A stretch of 64,000 bases of DNA from Lentzea sp033794685. GTDB lineage: Bacteria > Actinomycetota > Actinomycetes > Mycobacteriales > Pseudonocardiaceae. Location: the NCBI GenBank assembly GCA_033794685.1, contig JARAYZ010000002.1, one strand, 5' to 3'. Below the pieces are notes generated by a model. It ran no database searches and had not been told where the DNA came from. It saw only the letters and a list, made by a program, of their open reading frames with translations. The position numbers and the translations under genes are program-made. Of this stretch, positions 51,530-59,765 are shown in pieces. Position 1 is the first letter of the stretch. Every line of letters begins with the position of its first letter.

Positions 51530-51939
51530 CTCTTCCACTTGGTCACCGTCACGACCGTGCCGCGTCCGACCTCGGTGTCGAGGTCGAACTGGTCCACCAG
51601 GCGCTTCGCGCCGCTCAGGCCCAGGCCGAGCCCGCTGCCGCTGCTCCAGCCGTCGGCCAGGGCGAGCGTCAGGTCGGGGATGCCGGGTCCCTCGTCGTGG
51701 AAGGAGGCGCGCACGCCGGCGCGGCGTCCGTCGCTGACCTCCTCGACGCGGGCGAAGCCCCCGCCGCCGTAGATGAGCGTGTTGCGCGCGAGCTCACTCG
51801 CCGCGGTGACCAGTTTCGTCTGGTCCACCAGCGAGAGCTTGGTCTGCTGTGCGTAGGTCCGCACGAGTTGGCGAACGCGGACGACGTCGTCGTCGGCGGT
51901 GATCGGCACCTCCTCCGGTCCCTCGGACCGGGGCGGCAT
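51526..51939 (-). CDS. rsbT: Stressosome serine/threonine kinase RsbT
   Basis: 137 residues, ATG 51939 sharing a base with the rsbS stop (TGATG). GHKL ATPase: 'VVRVRQLVRTYAQQTKLSLVDQTKLVTAASELARNTLIYGGGG' (N box with Glu and Asn), 'FHDEGPGIPDLTLALADGWSSGSGLGLGLSGAKRLVDQFDL', and C-terminal 'VGRGTVVTVTKWKR'. In the B. subtilis model it phosphorylates RsbS and RsbR on stress and then activates a PP2C partner. Size and motifs match RsbT. Confidence 0.95.
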   Translation of the reverse strand: MPPRSEGPEEVPITADDDVVRVRQLVRTYAQQTKLSLVDQTKLVTAASELARNTLIYGGGGFARVEEVSDGRRAGVRASFHDEGPGIPDLTLALADGWSSGSGLGLGLSGAKRLVDQFDLDTEVGRGTVVTVTKWKR

Positions 51940-52307
51940 CAGGAGTCCCGTCCGCGACCGAGCTGTCCCAGGATCTTCATGCCGCGTTCGAGGTCGAGCG
52001 CCGTGCGCACCCCGCCCAGCGTGAGACCCAGCTCCACCAACGTGATCGCGACCGCCGGCCGCATGCCCACCACCACGGTGTCGGCGTCGAACAGCCGGGA
52101 GATGGACGCGATCGTGGCGAACATCCGGCCGATGAACGAGTCGACGATCTCGACCGCCGAGATGTCGATGATCACGCCGTGGGCGCCGGTGGCGCTGATC
52201 TTCTCCGCCAGGTCCTCCTGCAGGGCCAGCACGCTCTGGTCCTGCAGGTCGATCTGGATGGAGACGAGCAGGAGGCCACCGATCTTCAGAATCGGTACGC
52301 GTTCCAT
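51939..52307 (-). CDS. rsbS: Stressosome STAS protein RsbS
   Basis: 122 residues. STAS fold 'MERVPILKIGGLLLVSIQIDLQDQSVLALQEDLAEKISATGAHGVIIDISAVEIVDSFIGRMFATIASISRLF', with the phosphoacceptor S57 in 'VDSFIGRM', exactly the RsbS signature. It forms the stressosome core with RsbR and holds RsbT. Its ATG overlaps the rsbR stop as TGATG. Confidence 0.96.
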   Translation of the reverse strand: MERVPILKIGGLLLVSIQIDLQDQSVLALQEDLAEKISATGAHGVIIDISAVEIVDSFIGRMFATIASISRLFDADTVVVGMRPAVAITLVELGLTLGGVRTALDLERGMKILGQLGRGRDS

Positions 52308-53158
52308 CAGGCGGTCTCGCGGCGCACGACGTCGACGCCCTCACGGCGCAGCGCGTGCCGCAGCGCGTCGGCGAGGGAGGCCTTGGTGACGATGTCGCCG
52401 AACTCGATGCCCAGCGCCACGATCGTCTGCGCGATCTGCGGGCGGATACCGGACACGATGCACTCCGCGCCCATCAGCCGGGCCGCGACGACCGTCTTGA
52501 GCAGGTGCTGCGCGACCTGGGTGTCGACCGCGAACACACCGGTGATGTCGATGATCGCGTGCTCGGACCCGGTCTCGACGAGCGCCTCGAGCAGCTTCTC
52601 CATGACGACCTGGGTGCGGGCCGAGTCGAGGGTGCCCACCAGCGGTACCGCCAGCACGCCCTCCCAGACCTTGACGACCGGCGTGGTGAGCTCCAGGAGC
52701 TGTTCGGACTGCTCCCGGATGATCTCCTCACGGACCCGCGCGTAGGACTCGAAGGTCAGCAGGCCGAGCGCGTCCAGCAGCCCGGAGAACGCCATGAGCT
52801 GGCGGAACATCTCCGGGTCGTCGCTGCTCTCGGTGAGGTCGAAGACCGCGCGCTTGAGGGAGAACACGCTCGACGCCGTCTCCGTCGGGGTGAAGCCCGC
52901 CCGGACCCGGGAGCGCGAGTACTCCTCCAGGAACGCGCGCAGGTCGGCGAACTCCGGCCCACCGATGTTCCTGCCGTCGCTGCCGGCGACGGGCAGCAGT
53001 GCCGCGTAGAACTCCTTGAAGTCGGCTTCGAGCTCCGTCTTCGTCGACCGCCCGCGCAGCAGCGCCGCGACCACGCCCACCCACTTGTCGATCAGCGGCT
53101 CCGCGCTGTCACGCAGCAGGTCGGTCAGGCTTTGGGCACGTCCCGCGTCCACGGTCAC
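52307..53158 (-). CDS. rsbR: Stressosome sensor RsbR
   Basis: 283 residues, GTG 53158 with GAGGAG eight bases upstream. The N-terminal ~1-150 is the RsbRD globin-like helical sensor ('SLTDLLRDSAEPLIDKWVGVVAALLRG...FAYLRAFLEEYSRSRVRAGFTP' type). STAS ~155-283: 'VVKVWEGVLAVPLVGTLDSARTQVVMEKLLEALVETGSEHAIIDITGVFAVDTQVAQHLLKTVVAARLMGAECIVSGIRPQIAQTIVALG'. T176 and T213 occupy the places of the two phospho-Thr of B. subtilis RsbRA. First gene of the operon. The promoter upstream is not of the GGGTA type. Confidence 0.95.
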   Translation of the reverse strand: MTVDAGRAQSLTDLLRDSAEPLIDKWVGVVAALLRGRSTKTELEADFKEFYAALLPVAGSDGRNIGGPEFADLRAFLEEYSRSRVRAGFTPTETASSVFSLKRAVFDLTESSDDPEMFRQLMAFSGLLDALGLLTFESYARVREEIIREQSEQLLELTTPVVKVWEGVLAVPLVGTLDSARTQVVMEKLLEALVETGSEHAIIDITGVFAVDTQVAQHLLKTVVAARLMGAECIVSGIRPQIAQTIVALGIEFGDIVTKASLADALRHALRREGVDVVRRETA

Positions 53159-53504
53159 TCAGGTCTCCTCGAGCAGTCGACAAACCGACAGGCCACGATG
53201 AACCCGCGGTGGAAGCCGGGATGAGCTTTCACCGGATCATCGTCGCTGTACAGCAGGAACTCCGAATGCGCCGACTGCTTGACGTGTCCGCACCTGCCGG
53301 GCGAAGCCTACATGCGCAGATCGGGCGCCCGTGCCGGGCCGCGCGGTGGTGACGGAGTCCCCGGTCACCCGGCCGGGGCCCGTGCCGGCGCGGATCTCAC
53401 CGGCACGGGCGTGCGGTGTCCTGTCCAGCCGGACATTGTGGTGTCCAGGGCAAGTTCGTGGTGCTTGCCACGGACCTTGCGGCCACCCATGTGCCACGCC
53501 GTGG
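53159..53504 (-). other. 346-bp gap with a hairpin and a possible coding remnant
   Basis: Two things are seen. An 11-bp perfect inverted repeat (53378-53388 with 53400-53410, loop 11) lies about 95 bp past the methyltransferase stop and may terminate it; GCCCGTGCCGG recurs near 53327. Next to rsbR, the minus-strand frame from about 53270 to 53157 reads protein-like ('HSEFLLYSDDDPVKAHPG') and its TGA overlaps the rsbR GTG, but it has an upstream stop and no start codon. The gap must also hold the rsbR promoter, which I cannot place. Confidence 0.4.
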
Positions 53505-54257
53505 TCAGGCGGCCTCCAGGACGAAGAACATGAAGCTCAGGAAGGCCCCGGAGGGGAAACTCGCCATCTCGTCGGGAAAGAGTTCGTGGGCTTCCGGCGC
53601 CGGAGGCGGCTCGCTGATGACGGCGGTGCGGAAGCCTGCTGCGGTGAAGGCGTCGGTCATCGCGTGCAGCGGCCGGTGCCAGTAGGTGAGCACGGCCTTC
53701 TGGCCGTTGAAGTCGTACTCGTCGGACCACTTGGTGGTCGCGAAGTAGTCAGTCTCGCGATGCACCATCTTGAGGAGGATGGGGTGGTTGACGACCACGA
53801 TCAGCCGGCCACCGGGCTTCAGCACCCGCCGCAGCTCAGCCAGAGGTGCGGTCCAGTCCTGCAGGTAGTGCAGCACCAAAGCGGCGACGGCGTCGTCGAA
53901 GGCGCCGTCGGGGTACGGCAGCGGGCCCGTTATGTCGGCGACCCGCAGGTCCACGTCGTCACCGAGCCGCTGCCGGGCCAGCTCCACCATCTTGGCGCTG
54001 CGGTCGAAGCCGCTCACGACGGCTCCCCGATCACGTAGCGCCGAGGACACGGGACCAGCACCGCAGCCGGCGTCGAGAATTCGTCGACCGGCCACGTCGC
54101 CGGCCAGGTCCACGATCGCGGGCCGGACGTAGTAGGCGTTGAGGAGGCTGGTCTCGTTCTCGGCCGTGTACGCCTCGGCGAAGCCGTCGTAGTCGTTCTC
54201 CGCGGCCACATCGGCGATGACGGCGGAGCTCTCGGGAATGGCAGGCATGTTTCCCAT
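53505..54257 (-). CDS. Class I SAM-dependent methyltransferase
   Basis: 250 residues. Rossmann methyltransferase core: motif I 'RILDAGCGAGPVSSALRDRG', then 'VSGFDRSAKMVELARQRLG', 'DLRVADITGPLPYPDGAFDDAVAALVLHYLQDW' (motifs II-IV) and 'ELRRVLKPGGRLIVVVNHP'. This is the UbiE/Methyltransf_11 type. The C-terminal part ('HRETDYFATTKWSDEYDFNGQKAVLTYWHRPLHAMTDAFTAAGF') binds the acceptor, which is unknown. ATG 54257 is used; M4 at 54248 is an alternative. Confidence 0.93.
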   Translation of the reverse strand: MGNMPAIPESSAVIADVAAENDYDGFAEAYTAENETSLLNAYYVRPAIVDLAGDVAGRRILDAGCGAGPVSSALRDRGAVVSGFDRSAKMVELARQRLGDDVDLRVADITGPLPYPDGAFDDAVAALVLHYLQDWTAPLAELRRVLKPGGRLIVVVNHPILLKMVHRETDYFATTKWSDEYDFNGQKAVLTYWHRPLHAMTDAFTAAGFRTAVISEPPPAPEAHELFPDEMASFPSGAFLSFMFFVLEAA

Positions 54258-54492
54258 ACTGCCCAGTGATCAATCAGGGCGCCAGGAGATCATCTCCCTC
54301 GCCGATCGCCCGCTTGGGCGGCGCGCTCCCATCAGCCCGTTCCAACGCCGATTCCAGGGGGTCGGCCACCGCAGCCCCAGGTCCTGCCGTGCGGAAGACC
54401 CGTCGTGGGCGTGCCGGGTGGACGTTCCCCGGTGACGCAGCAGCTTCAGGGGCACATCGGCCACAGAGGACGGTGAACGTTCACACCTGCCG
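54258..54492. other. Intergenic region with a 12-bp palindrome
   Basis: 235 bp without a convincing gene. GTGAACGTTCAC (54473-54484), a perfect palindrome, lies just past the end of the DUF899 gene and 216 bp before the methyltransferase start. It could be a regulator site. No other feature seen. Confidence 0.35.
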
Positions 54493-55176
54493 TCAGCCCG
54501 CGTCCTCGGCGGTGCCGTACTCGTCGTGGCGGCGCCACCACCGGTAGGGCGGCTCCTGCGGGTACCCCTCGGGCGAGTCCTCCCAGTCCTCCTGGCGGCC
54601 GAGCGGGGTGAGGTCGAGCAGGCTCCAGACGTTGCCCGTCTGCTCGGCCGAGCGCGCGTTGGTGAAGTACGTGCGGAAGACCTCGTCACCGTCGCGGAGG
54701 AACACGTTGAGGCCGAAGTACTCGTCGACGCCGAAGTCCTTCGAGAAGTCGTCCCGCGTGGTGTACCAGGGCACGCCGTCCCAGCCCATGCGGTGGCGGT
54801 AGCGCCGGATGTCGTCCTGCGGGGCCGCGGAGACCAGCACGAACGTGACGTCGCGGGCGTTGAGGTGGGCGAGGTGGCCGAGGTTGTCGGTGAACATCGC
54901 GCACCCGCCGCAGCCGCCCCGCGGCCAGTCCGCGACACCGGGCTCGAAGAAGTGCCGGTAGACGATCAGCTGGCTGCGCCCCGCGAACAGGCCGGGCAGG
55001 TCCGTCTCCCCTTCCGGCCCTTCGAAGGTGTACGCCTTCCCGGCCCGGACCCGCGGCAGCCGGCGGCGTTCGGCGGCCAGGGCGTCCTTCGCGCGGGTGT
55101 GCTCCTTCTCCTTGCGCAGGAGTTCCCGGCGCGCCGCGTCCCACTCCTCCGCCGAGACGATCGGTGGTGTCCTCAT
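54493..55176 (-). CDS. DUF899 thioredoxin-like protein
   Basis: 227 residues from ATG 55176. DUF899 family pattern: 'EEWDAARRELLRKEKEHTRAKDALAAERRRLPRV', 'KAYTFEGPEGETDLPGLFAGRSQLIVYRHFFEPGVADWPRGGCGGCAMFTDNLGHLAHLNARDVTFVLVSAAPQDDIRRYRHRMGWDGVPWYTT', and a C-terminal 'W.W.RRHDEYGT'. The fold is thioredoxin-like with 'GGCGGCAMF' in the place of the peroxiredoxin Cys region. Function unknown, perhaps redox. Confidence 0.93.
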   Translation of the reverse strand: MRTPPIVSAEEWDAARRELLRKEKEHTRAKDALAAERRRLPRVRAGKAYTFEGPEGETDLPGLFAGRSQLIVYRHFFEPGVADWPRGGCGGCAMFTDNLGHLAHLNARDVTFVLVSAAPQDDIRRYRHRMGWDGVPWYTTRDDFSKDFGVDEYFGLNVFLRDGDEVFRTYFTNARSAEQTGNVWSLLDLTPLGRQEDWEDSPEGYPQEPPYRWWRRHDEYGTAEDAG

Positions 55177-55214
55177 CGAATCGCGGTACCCGTGCCGGGC
55201 CGCGCACACACTGG

Positions 55215-57599
55215 TCAGGCGGCCGCGAGGTGCTGCGCCGTCGCCGTTGCCGCGTACACGTTGAGGCCGAGTCGTCCCTCGGCGTACGCCGTGTCCACGG
55301 CATCGATCACCGGGGAACCGTTGAGCCACAACTGGATGCGGTCACCGACTGCCTGGACCTTCAGGTGGTACGTCCGCCCGGCGACGATCTCCGTGGCGTG
55401 CGCGGCGATGTCACGACCTGGCCGCCACAGCTTCACGACCCCGCCGGTGTCGATGTTCGCGGTGTAGCCCGCGCCCTCGGGGGTCGCGCGGAACGTCAGG
55501 CCCGCCGCCACCCCGGTGACGACGGACAGATCACCCTCGTAGACGACGTCCCGCACGGTGTGGTCGCTGAGGTAGAAGCCGTCTCCGGAGGCGTTGGCGC
55601 GCAACGACTCCGGCGTCGTGGTCCAGGTGCCGCCGGTCTGCGTCCACGGTCCCGATCGGAACGCGGAGAACCCGCCGGTGCCGGTGTTCAGGTTCTGCAC
55701 GGTGGCCGCACCGCGGAAGACGTTGGCACCGAAGCGCCCGGACGCGTACGCGGTGTCGGTGGCGTCGATGACCGGGGACGTGCCGTGGTCGAGCCAGACC
55801 TGGATCCGGGAGCCCGTCGCCTGCACCTTCAGGTGGTGGGTGCGCCCACGCGTGATCGGCGCGGCGTAGGTCGCGATGTCACGGCCGGGGCGCCACAGCT
55901 TCACCACGCCGCTCGCGTCGATGTTCGCCGTGTACCCGGCGCCTTCGGGGGTCGCGCGGAACGTCAGTCCCGCCGCCTGCGCGGTGTCGAGGCGCAGGTC
56001 GCCCTGGTAGGTCGCGTCGCCGCCGGTGCTCGCGCTCAGGTAGAACGAGTCGCCGGTCGTCTGCGCCTGCTTGCCCGCGGCCACGTCGCTCCACATGCCC
56101 GCCGTGGCGTGCCACGGACCCGAGAGGGTGCTTTCCAGCGTCGACTGGGCGGTGCCCCAGCTCGTGCTGAGCCGGGTGAACCTCGCGTCCTTCACCCGCA
56201 CCTGACCGCCGGTCGCGAACAACCGGATGCCCTGGCTGACGGCGGCGGAGTCGAAGTTCACGTTGTCCGCCATGGAGAACACGCCGTCACCGCCGAAGAT
56301 CTCCAGCTGGCCGCGGTCCACCAGCAGCCGCACGCTCACCTCGTCGCCAGCAGCGTCAAAAGGCTTGCCGTACAACTTCTTCGCGGCGCGGTCGTAGGTG
56401 ACGGTGCGATCGGCGGTGCCGTCGGAACGGCTGTGCAACGCGAACCCGAACTCACTCGCCGTCGCACCGCGCAGGTCGAAGCGCGCGGTGATCTCGTAGG
56501 TGTCGGCGAGAATCCCGGCGAACGGGTTGTTCGTCGCGGTCACGGTCGTGTTCCGCCACGTCCGGGTGTCCGCGCGCAGCGAGTCCAGCTCGGCCACCGG
56601 TGTCCTCGTCACCTTCGGCCCGTCCGGCGAGGCGACGAGCCCGAGCGCGACGGGGAACGTCGCGTTGCCGGTCCAGCCGTGCCCCCGGTTCCCGCCCTGC
56701 CACGCCATCTGGACGATCCGGCCGTCCGGTGTGTTGTGGAACGTCTCGGCGGCGTAGAACGTCCCGCCGGGGTAGGTGGTGCCGTGGTTCATCTTCTTCG
56801 GCTGCGGGCGGTCGGTGCGGAACGTGGTGCCGTCGAAGCTGCCCACCACGTACTCGCCGGTCGCGGACGTGAGCACCCACCGCGGGGCGCCGTTGAGCGG
56901 CAACACGAACAGGTCGGGGCACTCGAACAGCCAGTCGGCGGCGTAACGACTGGCGAACGTCCACCGCAGCAGGTCCGGCGAGGTGTAGATGTCCGCGCCG
57001 TTGCCGCCCCGGTTCGACCACACCACCATGACCCACTGCCGCCGGTCGGCGTCCCACACGACGTTGGGGTCGCGGCTCTCCTCCGGGATCTCGATCTGCT
57101 TGCGCCCGCCGTCGTACGCCTGGAAGCTGCGGCCGTTGTCGTTGCTGTAGAAGATGCTGACGCCGTTGGTGTTCGAGAAGACGACGATCGGGTCGAGCGC
57201 ACCGGTCTTGAGTCCCGAGGTGTTGCCCGTGTCGGCGATGCCTCCACCGGAGAACAACGTGCCGGGGTGCACGCCCGGTTCCAGCGCGATCGGCTTCTGC
57301 GTCCAGTGCACCAGGTCGGGGCTCGTGGCGTGGCCCCAGTGCATCGTGTCCCACTCCAGGCCGTGCGGGTTGTGCTGGTAGAAGAAGTGGTAGAGGCCGT
57401 TGGCGAAGACCAGTCCGTTGGGGTCGTTCATCCAGCCCGACTGCGAGCTGAAGTGGAACTGCCCGCGGAACGGTTCCTGGTAGGTCGTCGGCGGGTAGGG
57501 GAACTCCGGGTAGTCCGGTGCCGTACCGGCTGTGGCACTGCCCGGCACCAGCAGCGCCAGAGCCGTCATCAGCACGACCAGCACCGCGCGTACGCCCAC
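55215..57599 (-). CDS. Secreted GH32 fructan hydrolase (levanase/inulinase/invertase type) with two LamG-like modules
   Basis: 794 residues from GTG 57599, which has GGGGAGG six bases upstream. Signal peptide ~1-25. GH32 five-blade propeller: nucleophile D59 in 'WMNDPNG', 'FSGGG', stabiliser in 'RDPNVVW' (176-178), acid/base E226 in 'FECPDLF'. A beta-sandwich domain follows (~330-480). The C-terminal ~490-794 has two tandem ~150-residue domains with near-identical stretches ('RATPEGAGYTANID', 'GVVKLWRPGRDIA'), of a concanavalin-like sugar-binding type. It releases fructose or oligofructans outside the cell. A perfect palindrome in the leader suggests a LacI-type repressor. Confidence 0.95.
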   Translation of the reverse strand: MGVRAVLVVLMTALALLVPGSATAGTAPDYPEFPYPPTTYQEPFRGQFHFSSQSGWMNDPNGLVFANGLYHFFYQHNPHGLEWDTMHWGHATSPDLVHWTQKPIALEPGVHPGTLFSGGGIADTGNTSGLKTGALDPIVVFSNTNGVSIFYSNDNGRSFQAYDGGRKQIEIPEESRDPNVVWDADRRQWVMVVWSNRGGNGADIYTSPDLLRWTFASRYAADWLFECPDLFVLPLNGAPRWVLTSATGEYVVGSFDGTTFRTDRPQPKKMNHGTTYPGGTFYAAETFHNTPDGRIVQMAWQGGNRGHGWTGNATFPVALGLVASPDGPKVTRTPVAELDSLRADTRTWRNTTVTATNNPFAGILADTYEITARFDLRGATASEFGFALHSRSDGTADRTVTYDRAAKKLYGKPFDAAGDEVSVRLLVDRGQLEIFGGDGVFSMADNVNFDSAAVSQGIRLFATGGQVRVKDARFTRLSTSWGTAQSTLESTLSGPWHATAGMWSDVAAGKQAQTTGDSFYLSASTGGDATYQGDLRLDTAQAAGLTFRATPEGAGYTANIDASGVVKLWRPGRDIATYAAPITRGRTHHLKVQATGSRIQVWLDHGTSPVIDATDTAYASGRFGANVFRGAATVQNLNTGTGGFSAFRSGPWTQTGGTWTTTPESLRANASGDGFYLSDHTVRDVVYEGDLSVVTGVAAGLTFRATPEGAGYTANIDTGGVVKLWRPGRDIAAHATEIVAGRTYHLKVQAVGDRIQLWLNGSPVIDAVDTAYAEGRLGLNVYAATATAQHLAAA

Positions 57600-57609
57600 G
57601 AGAGACCTC

Positions 57610-57627
57610 CCCGACAACGTTGTCGGG
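57610..57627. promoter_or_regulatory. 18-bp perfect palindrome, probable LacI-family operator
   Basis: CCCGACAACG mirrored to CGTTGTCGGG around the central CG. The core GACAACGTTGTC is close to sites used by LacI/GalR-type sugar repressors. It sits just upstream of the GH32 ribosome-binding site. Confidence 0.7.
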
Positions 57628-57727
57628 CGTCACGGTGGCGCAAGAGCACTTCGAGGGACAACCGCCCTCCGGGTGAGAGCGTTCCCAGCCGGTGAGCACG
57701 TCCCGTGACGCCTGGCCCCGTTTCCGG

Positions 57728-59710
57728 TCACAGCTCCAGCGTGACGTCCGTCAGCGGCGCGGTGGTGCACGCGAGCACCCGGCCGTCCTCCTCCTGTCGC
57801 GAGACCTTCCCCGCGAGGAGCTTCACCACGCACTCCCGGCAGCTGCCCACCGTGCAGGAGTAGGGCATCGGCAGTCCGGCGGAGAGCCCGGCGTCCAGCA
57901 ACGTCTGCCCCGGTTCGACGACCGCGGTGCCGACACCGTCGACGACCATCCGTTGCGGTGTCATGGATCCCGCCGCCACCGACGCACTGGTGTAGCTCTC
58001 GAAGTGCACGCGGTCGTCTGGCACGCCCAGTTCGTCCAGTGCCTGCCGCACGGTGTCCATCAGAGGTTCCGGACCGCAGACGTAGAACCGCGCGGAGGAC
58101 GGGAACTCGGCCGCCCACTTCCGGACATCGGGCACGTCGAGCCGTCCGTCGCGGGAGGTGTGCACATCGGTCACGGCGAACCGTCCGGGGTGCTGCTCCC
58201 CCAGGCTCGCGAGTTCCGCCGCGAAGATGGCCTCCTCCGCGGTCCTGTTGCTGTACAGCAGGGAGACGCGGTCGCCCGGCTGTGCGAGCAGGGTGCGGAT
58301 GATGCTCATCATCGGCGTGACACCGCTGCCCGCCGCGATCAGCACCACCTCGTGGCCGGGCTCCGCGTGGAACGTGCCCGACGGGCCGCGCACGAACAGC
58401 CGGTCGCCGGGCGTGAGCGTGCGGACGTGGCGGGAGAACAGGCCCACCTCCTTCACCGTCACCTCCAGCCGCGCCCCCGGTGCGGACGACGCCGAGTAGG
58501 GCCTGCGCACCTCAACGCCGTCGACGTCGGCCACGAGCGTGAAGAACTGGCCGGGCCGGAAGTCGAACGGCCGGTCGTCCTCCAGCACCAGCGTGACGGC
58601 GCTCGGCGTCTCCGGCCGCACCTCGGTGACGCGCACCTCGCGCAGCGGATCCTCCGCCACGGCACGGGGTTTCAGGACGACCTCGTAGCCCTCCTTGCGC
58701 AGACCCGAGCGGTACGCGAAGTCCATGACCGCGCGCATCCACCGCGCCGGGATCAGGCCGGCGACCTTGAACAGGAAGCCGCCTCTCCGGACGTTCGCCG
58801 CGAGGTGACGACTTCCCAGCGCCATCATGTCGGGCACGTCGGCGGGCAGGGCGGTGGTCCACAGCCGGGACCGCGTCACCGCGTCGTTCGCGCTCAGCTC
58901 GGCGGCCTCGACGTCGACGAGCAGGGCGGCGTGCGGCGGGATCCCCCGCAGCGACAACGGTTCCAGCAACGCCGGGTCCACGGTGATCGTCGCGCGGCCC
59001 CGGACGTGCACGACACCGGTGCGTCCCGGCACCAGCGCCGCGAACGAGAGCCGGTCGTCCTCGAGGAGGTTGTGCACCGTGTCGGCGCGTTTGTTGCCGC
59101 GCCGGTCCGCGATCAGGAGTGTGTGGCCGTCGAGGATCCGCGCGACCATCCCCTGCTCTCCACGCGGGCTGGTGTCGCCGCCGCCCTTCGAGTCCCAGGT
59201 GGACAGAGCCAGGAACGGTGCGGCGGCGAGGAAGTCGGCGACACCGGCCGACGCGAGCGGTCCGTCACCGATCGCGGGAGCCGGCGGCGGCGTCTCGGCA
59301 GGCGACCACAGTCCGGAACGCAGCACGGCCTGCGCGCAGTGGATGTAGACCTGCTCGACGTCGAAGCCCCCGCCGCGCACGACACCGTTGACCCGCAAGG
59401 TCTCCCCGACTCCGGGGAGCAGGAAGACCATCGACGCCGGCCCCTCGGCGTCCTCCAGGTCGAACGAGATCCGCGTCGGCGAGTGCACCCGCGCGAACCC
59501 GGGCCGGCCACCGACGAACGTCGTGCGGCAGGCACCGTCCGCACCCCGGTACCCGAACCCCGCGATCGGGCTGCGCGCAAGCAGGTCCACACATCCCGCG
59601 TCGAGCGCGCCGAGCTCCTTCAGCATGATCACCGACGCCGGGCGCCCGATGACCGCCTCGACCCCCGCCACCGTGTCCAGCCGTGCAGAAGGATTGTTTT
59701 CCCAGCTCAT
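57728..59710 (-). CDS. PNPOx-like/ferredoxin-NADP reductase/2Fe-2S ferredoxin fusion flavoprotein
   Basis: 660 residues. ~10-310: two pyridoxamine-phosphate-oxidase-like barrels ('ALSTWDSKGGGDTSPRGE', 'LIADRRGNKRADTVHNLLEDDRLSFAALVPG', 'VHVRGRATI'). ~340-560: FAD/NAD reductase ('FDFRPGQFFTLVADVDGVEVRRPYSASSAP', 'VVLIAAGSGVTPMMSIIRTLL', 'YVCGPEPLMDTVRQAL'). ~575-660: plant-type 2Fe-2S ferredoxin with Cys in 'PYSCTVGSCRECVVKL' and 'VLACTT'. Electron flow NAD(P)H to FAD to 2Fe-2S is clear; the PNPOx part may take electrons or sense a small toxic compound. It is divergent from a TetR gene with a palindrome between. Fusions of this kind are rare. Confidence 0.9.
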   Translation of the reverse strand: MSWENNPSARLDTVAGVEAVIGRPASVIMLKELGALDAGCVDLLARSPIAGFGYRGADGACRTTFVGGRPGFARVHSPTRISFDLEDAEGPASMVFLLPGVGETLRVNGVVRGGGFDVEQVYIHCAQAVLRSGLWSPAETPPPAPAIGDGPLASAGVADFLAAAPFLALSTWDSKGGGDTSPRGEQGMVARILDGHTLLIADRRGNKRADTVHNLLEDDRLSFAALVPGRTGVVHVRGRATITVDPALLEPLSLRGIPPHAALLVDVEAAELSANDAVTRSRLWTTALPADVPDMMALGSRHLAANVRRGGFLFKVAGLIPARWMRAVMDFAYRSGLRKEGYEVVLKPRAVAEDPLREVRVTEVRPETPSAVTLVLEDDRPFDFRPGQFFTLVADVDGVEVRRPYSASSAPGARLEVTVKEVGLFSRHVRTLTPGDRLFVRGPSGTFHAEPGHEVVLIAAGSGVTPMMSIIRTLLAQPGDRVSLLYSNRTAEEAIFAAELASLGEQHPGRFAVTDVHTSRDGRLDVPDVRKWAAEFPSSARFYVCGPEPLMDTVRQALDELGVPDDRVHFESYTSASVAAGSMTPQRMVVDGVGTAVVEPGQTLLDAGLSAGLPMPYSCTVGSCRECVVKLLAGKVSRQEEDGRVLACTTAPLTDVTLEL

Positions 59711-59720
59711 GACACTATTA

Positions 59721-59734
59721 TGAGCATTTGCTCA
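59721..59734. promoter_or_regulatory. TetR operator candidate
   Basis: TGAGCA-TT-TGCTCA, a perfect 6-bp dyad in the 55-bp gap between the divergent fusion flavoprotein and TetR genes. It overlaps the likely promoters of both. Confidence 0.65.
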
Positions 59735-59765
59735 GGTCTTGGATACTCGCTTTTGGAGGCACGGC

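Noticed and set aside
53159..53330. SigB-type promoter before rsbR
   Set aside because: GTTT and GGGTT words occur but no GGGTA hexamer at the right distance, so autoregulation by the stress sigma factor is not supported here.
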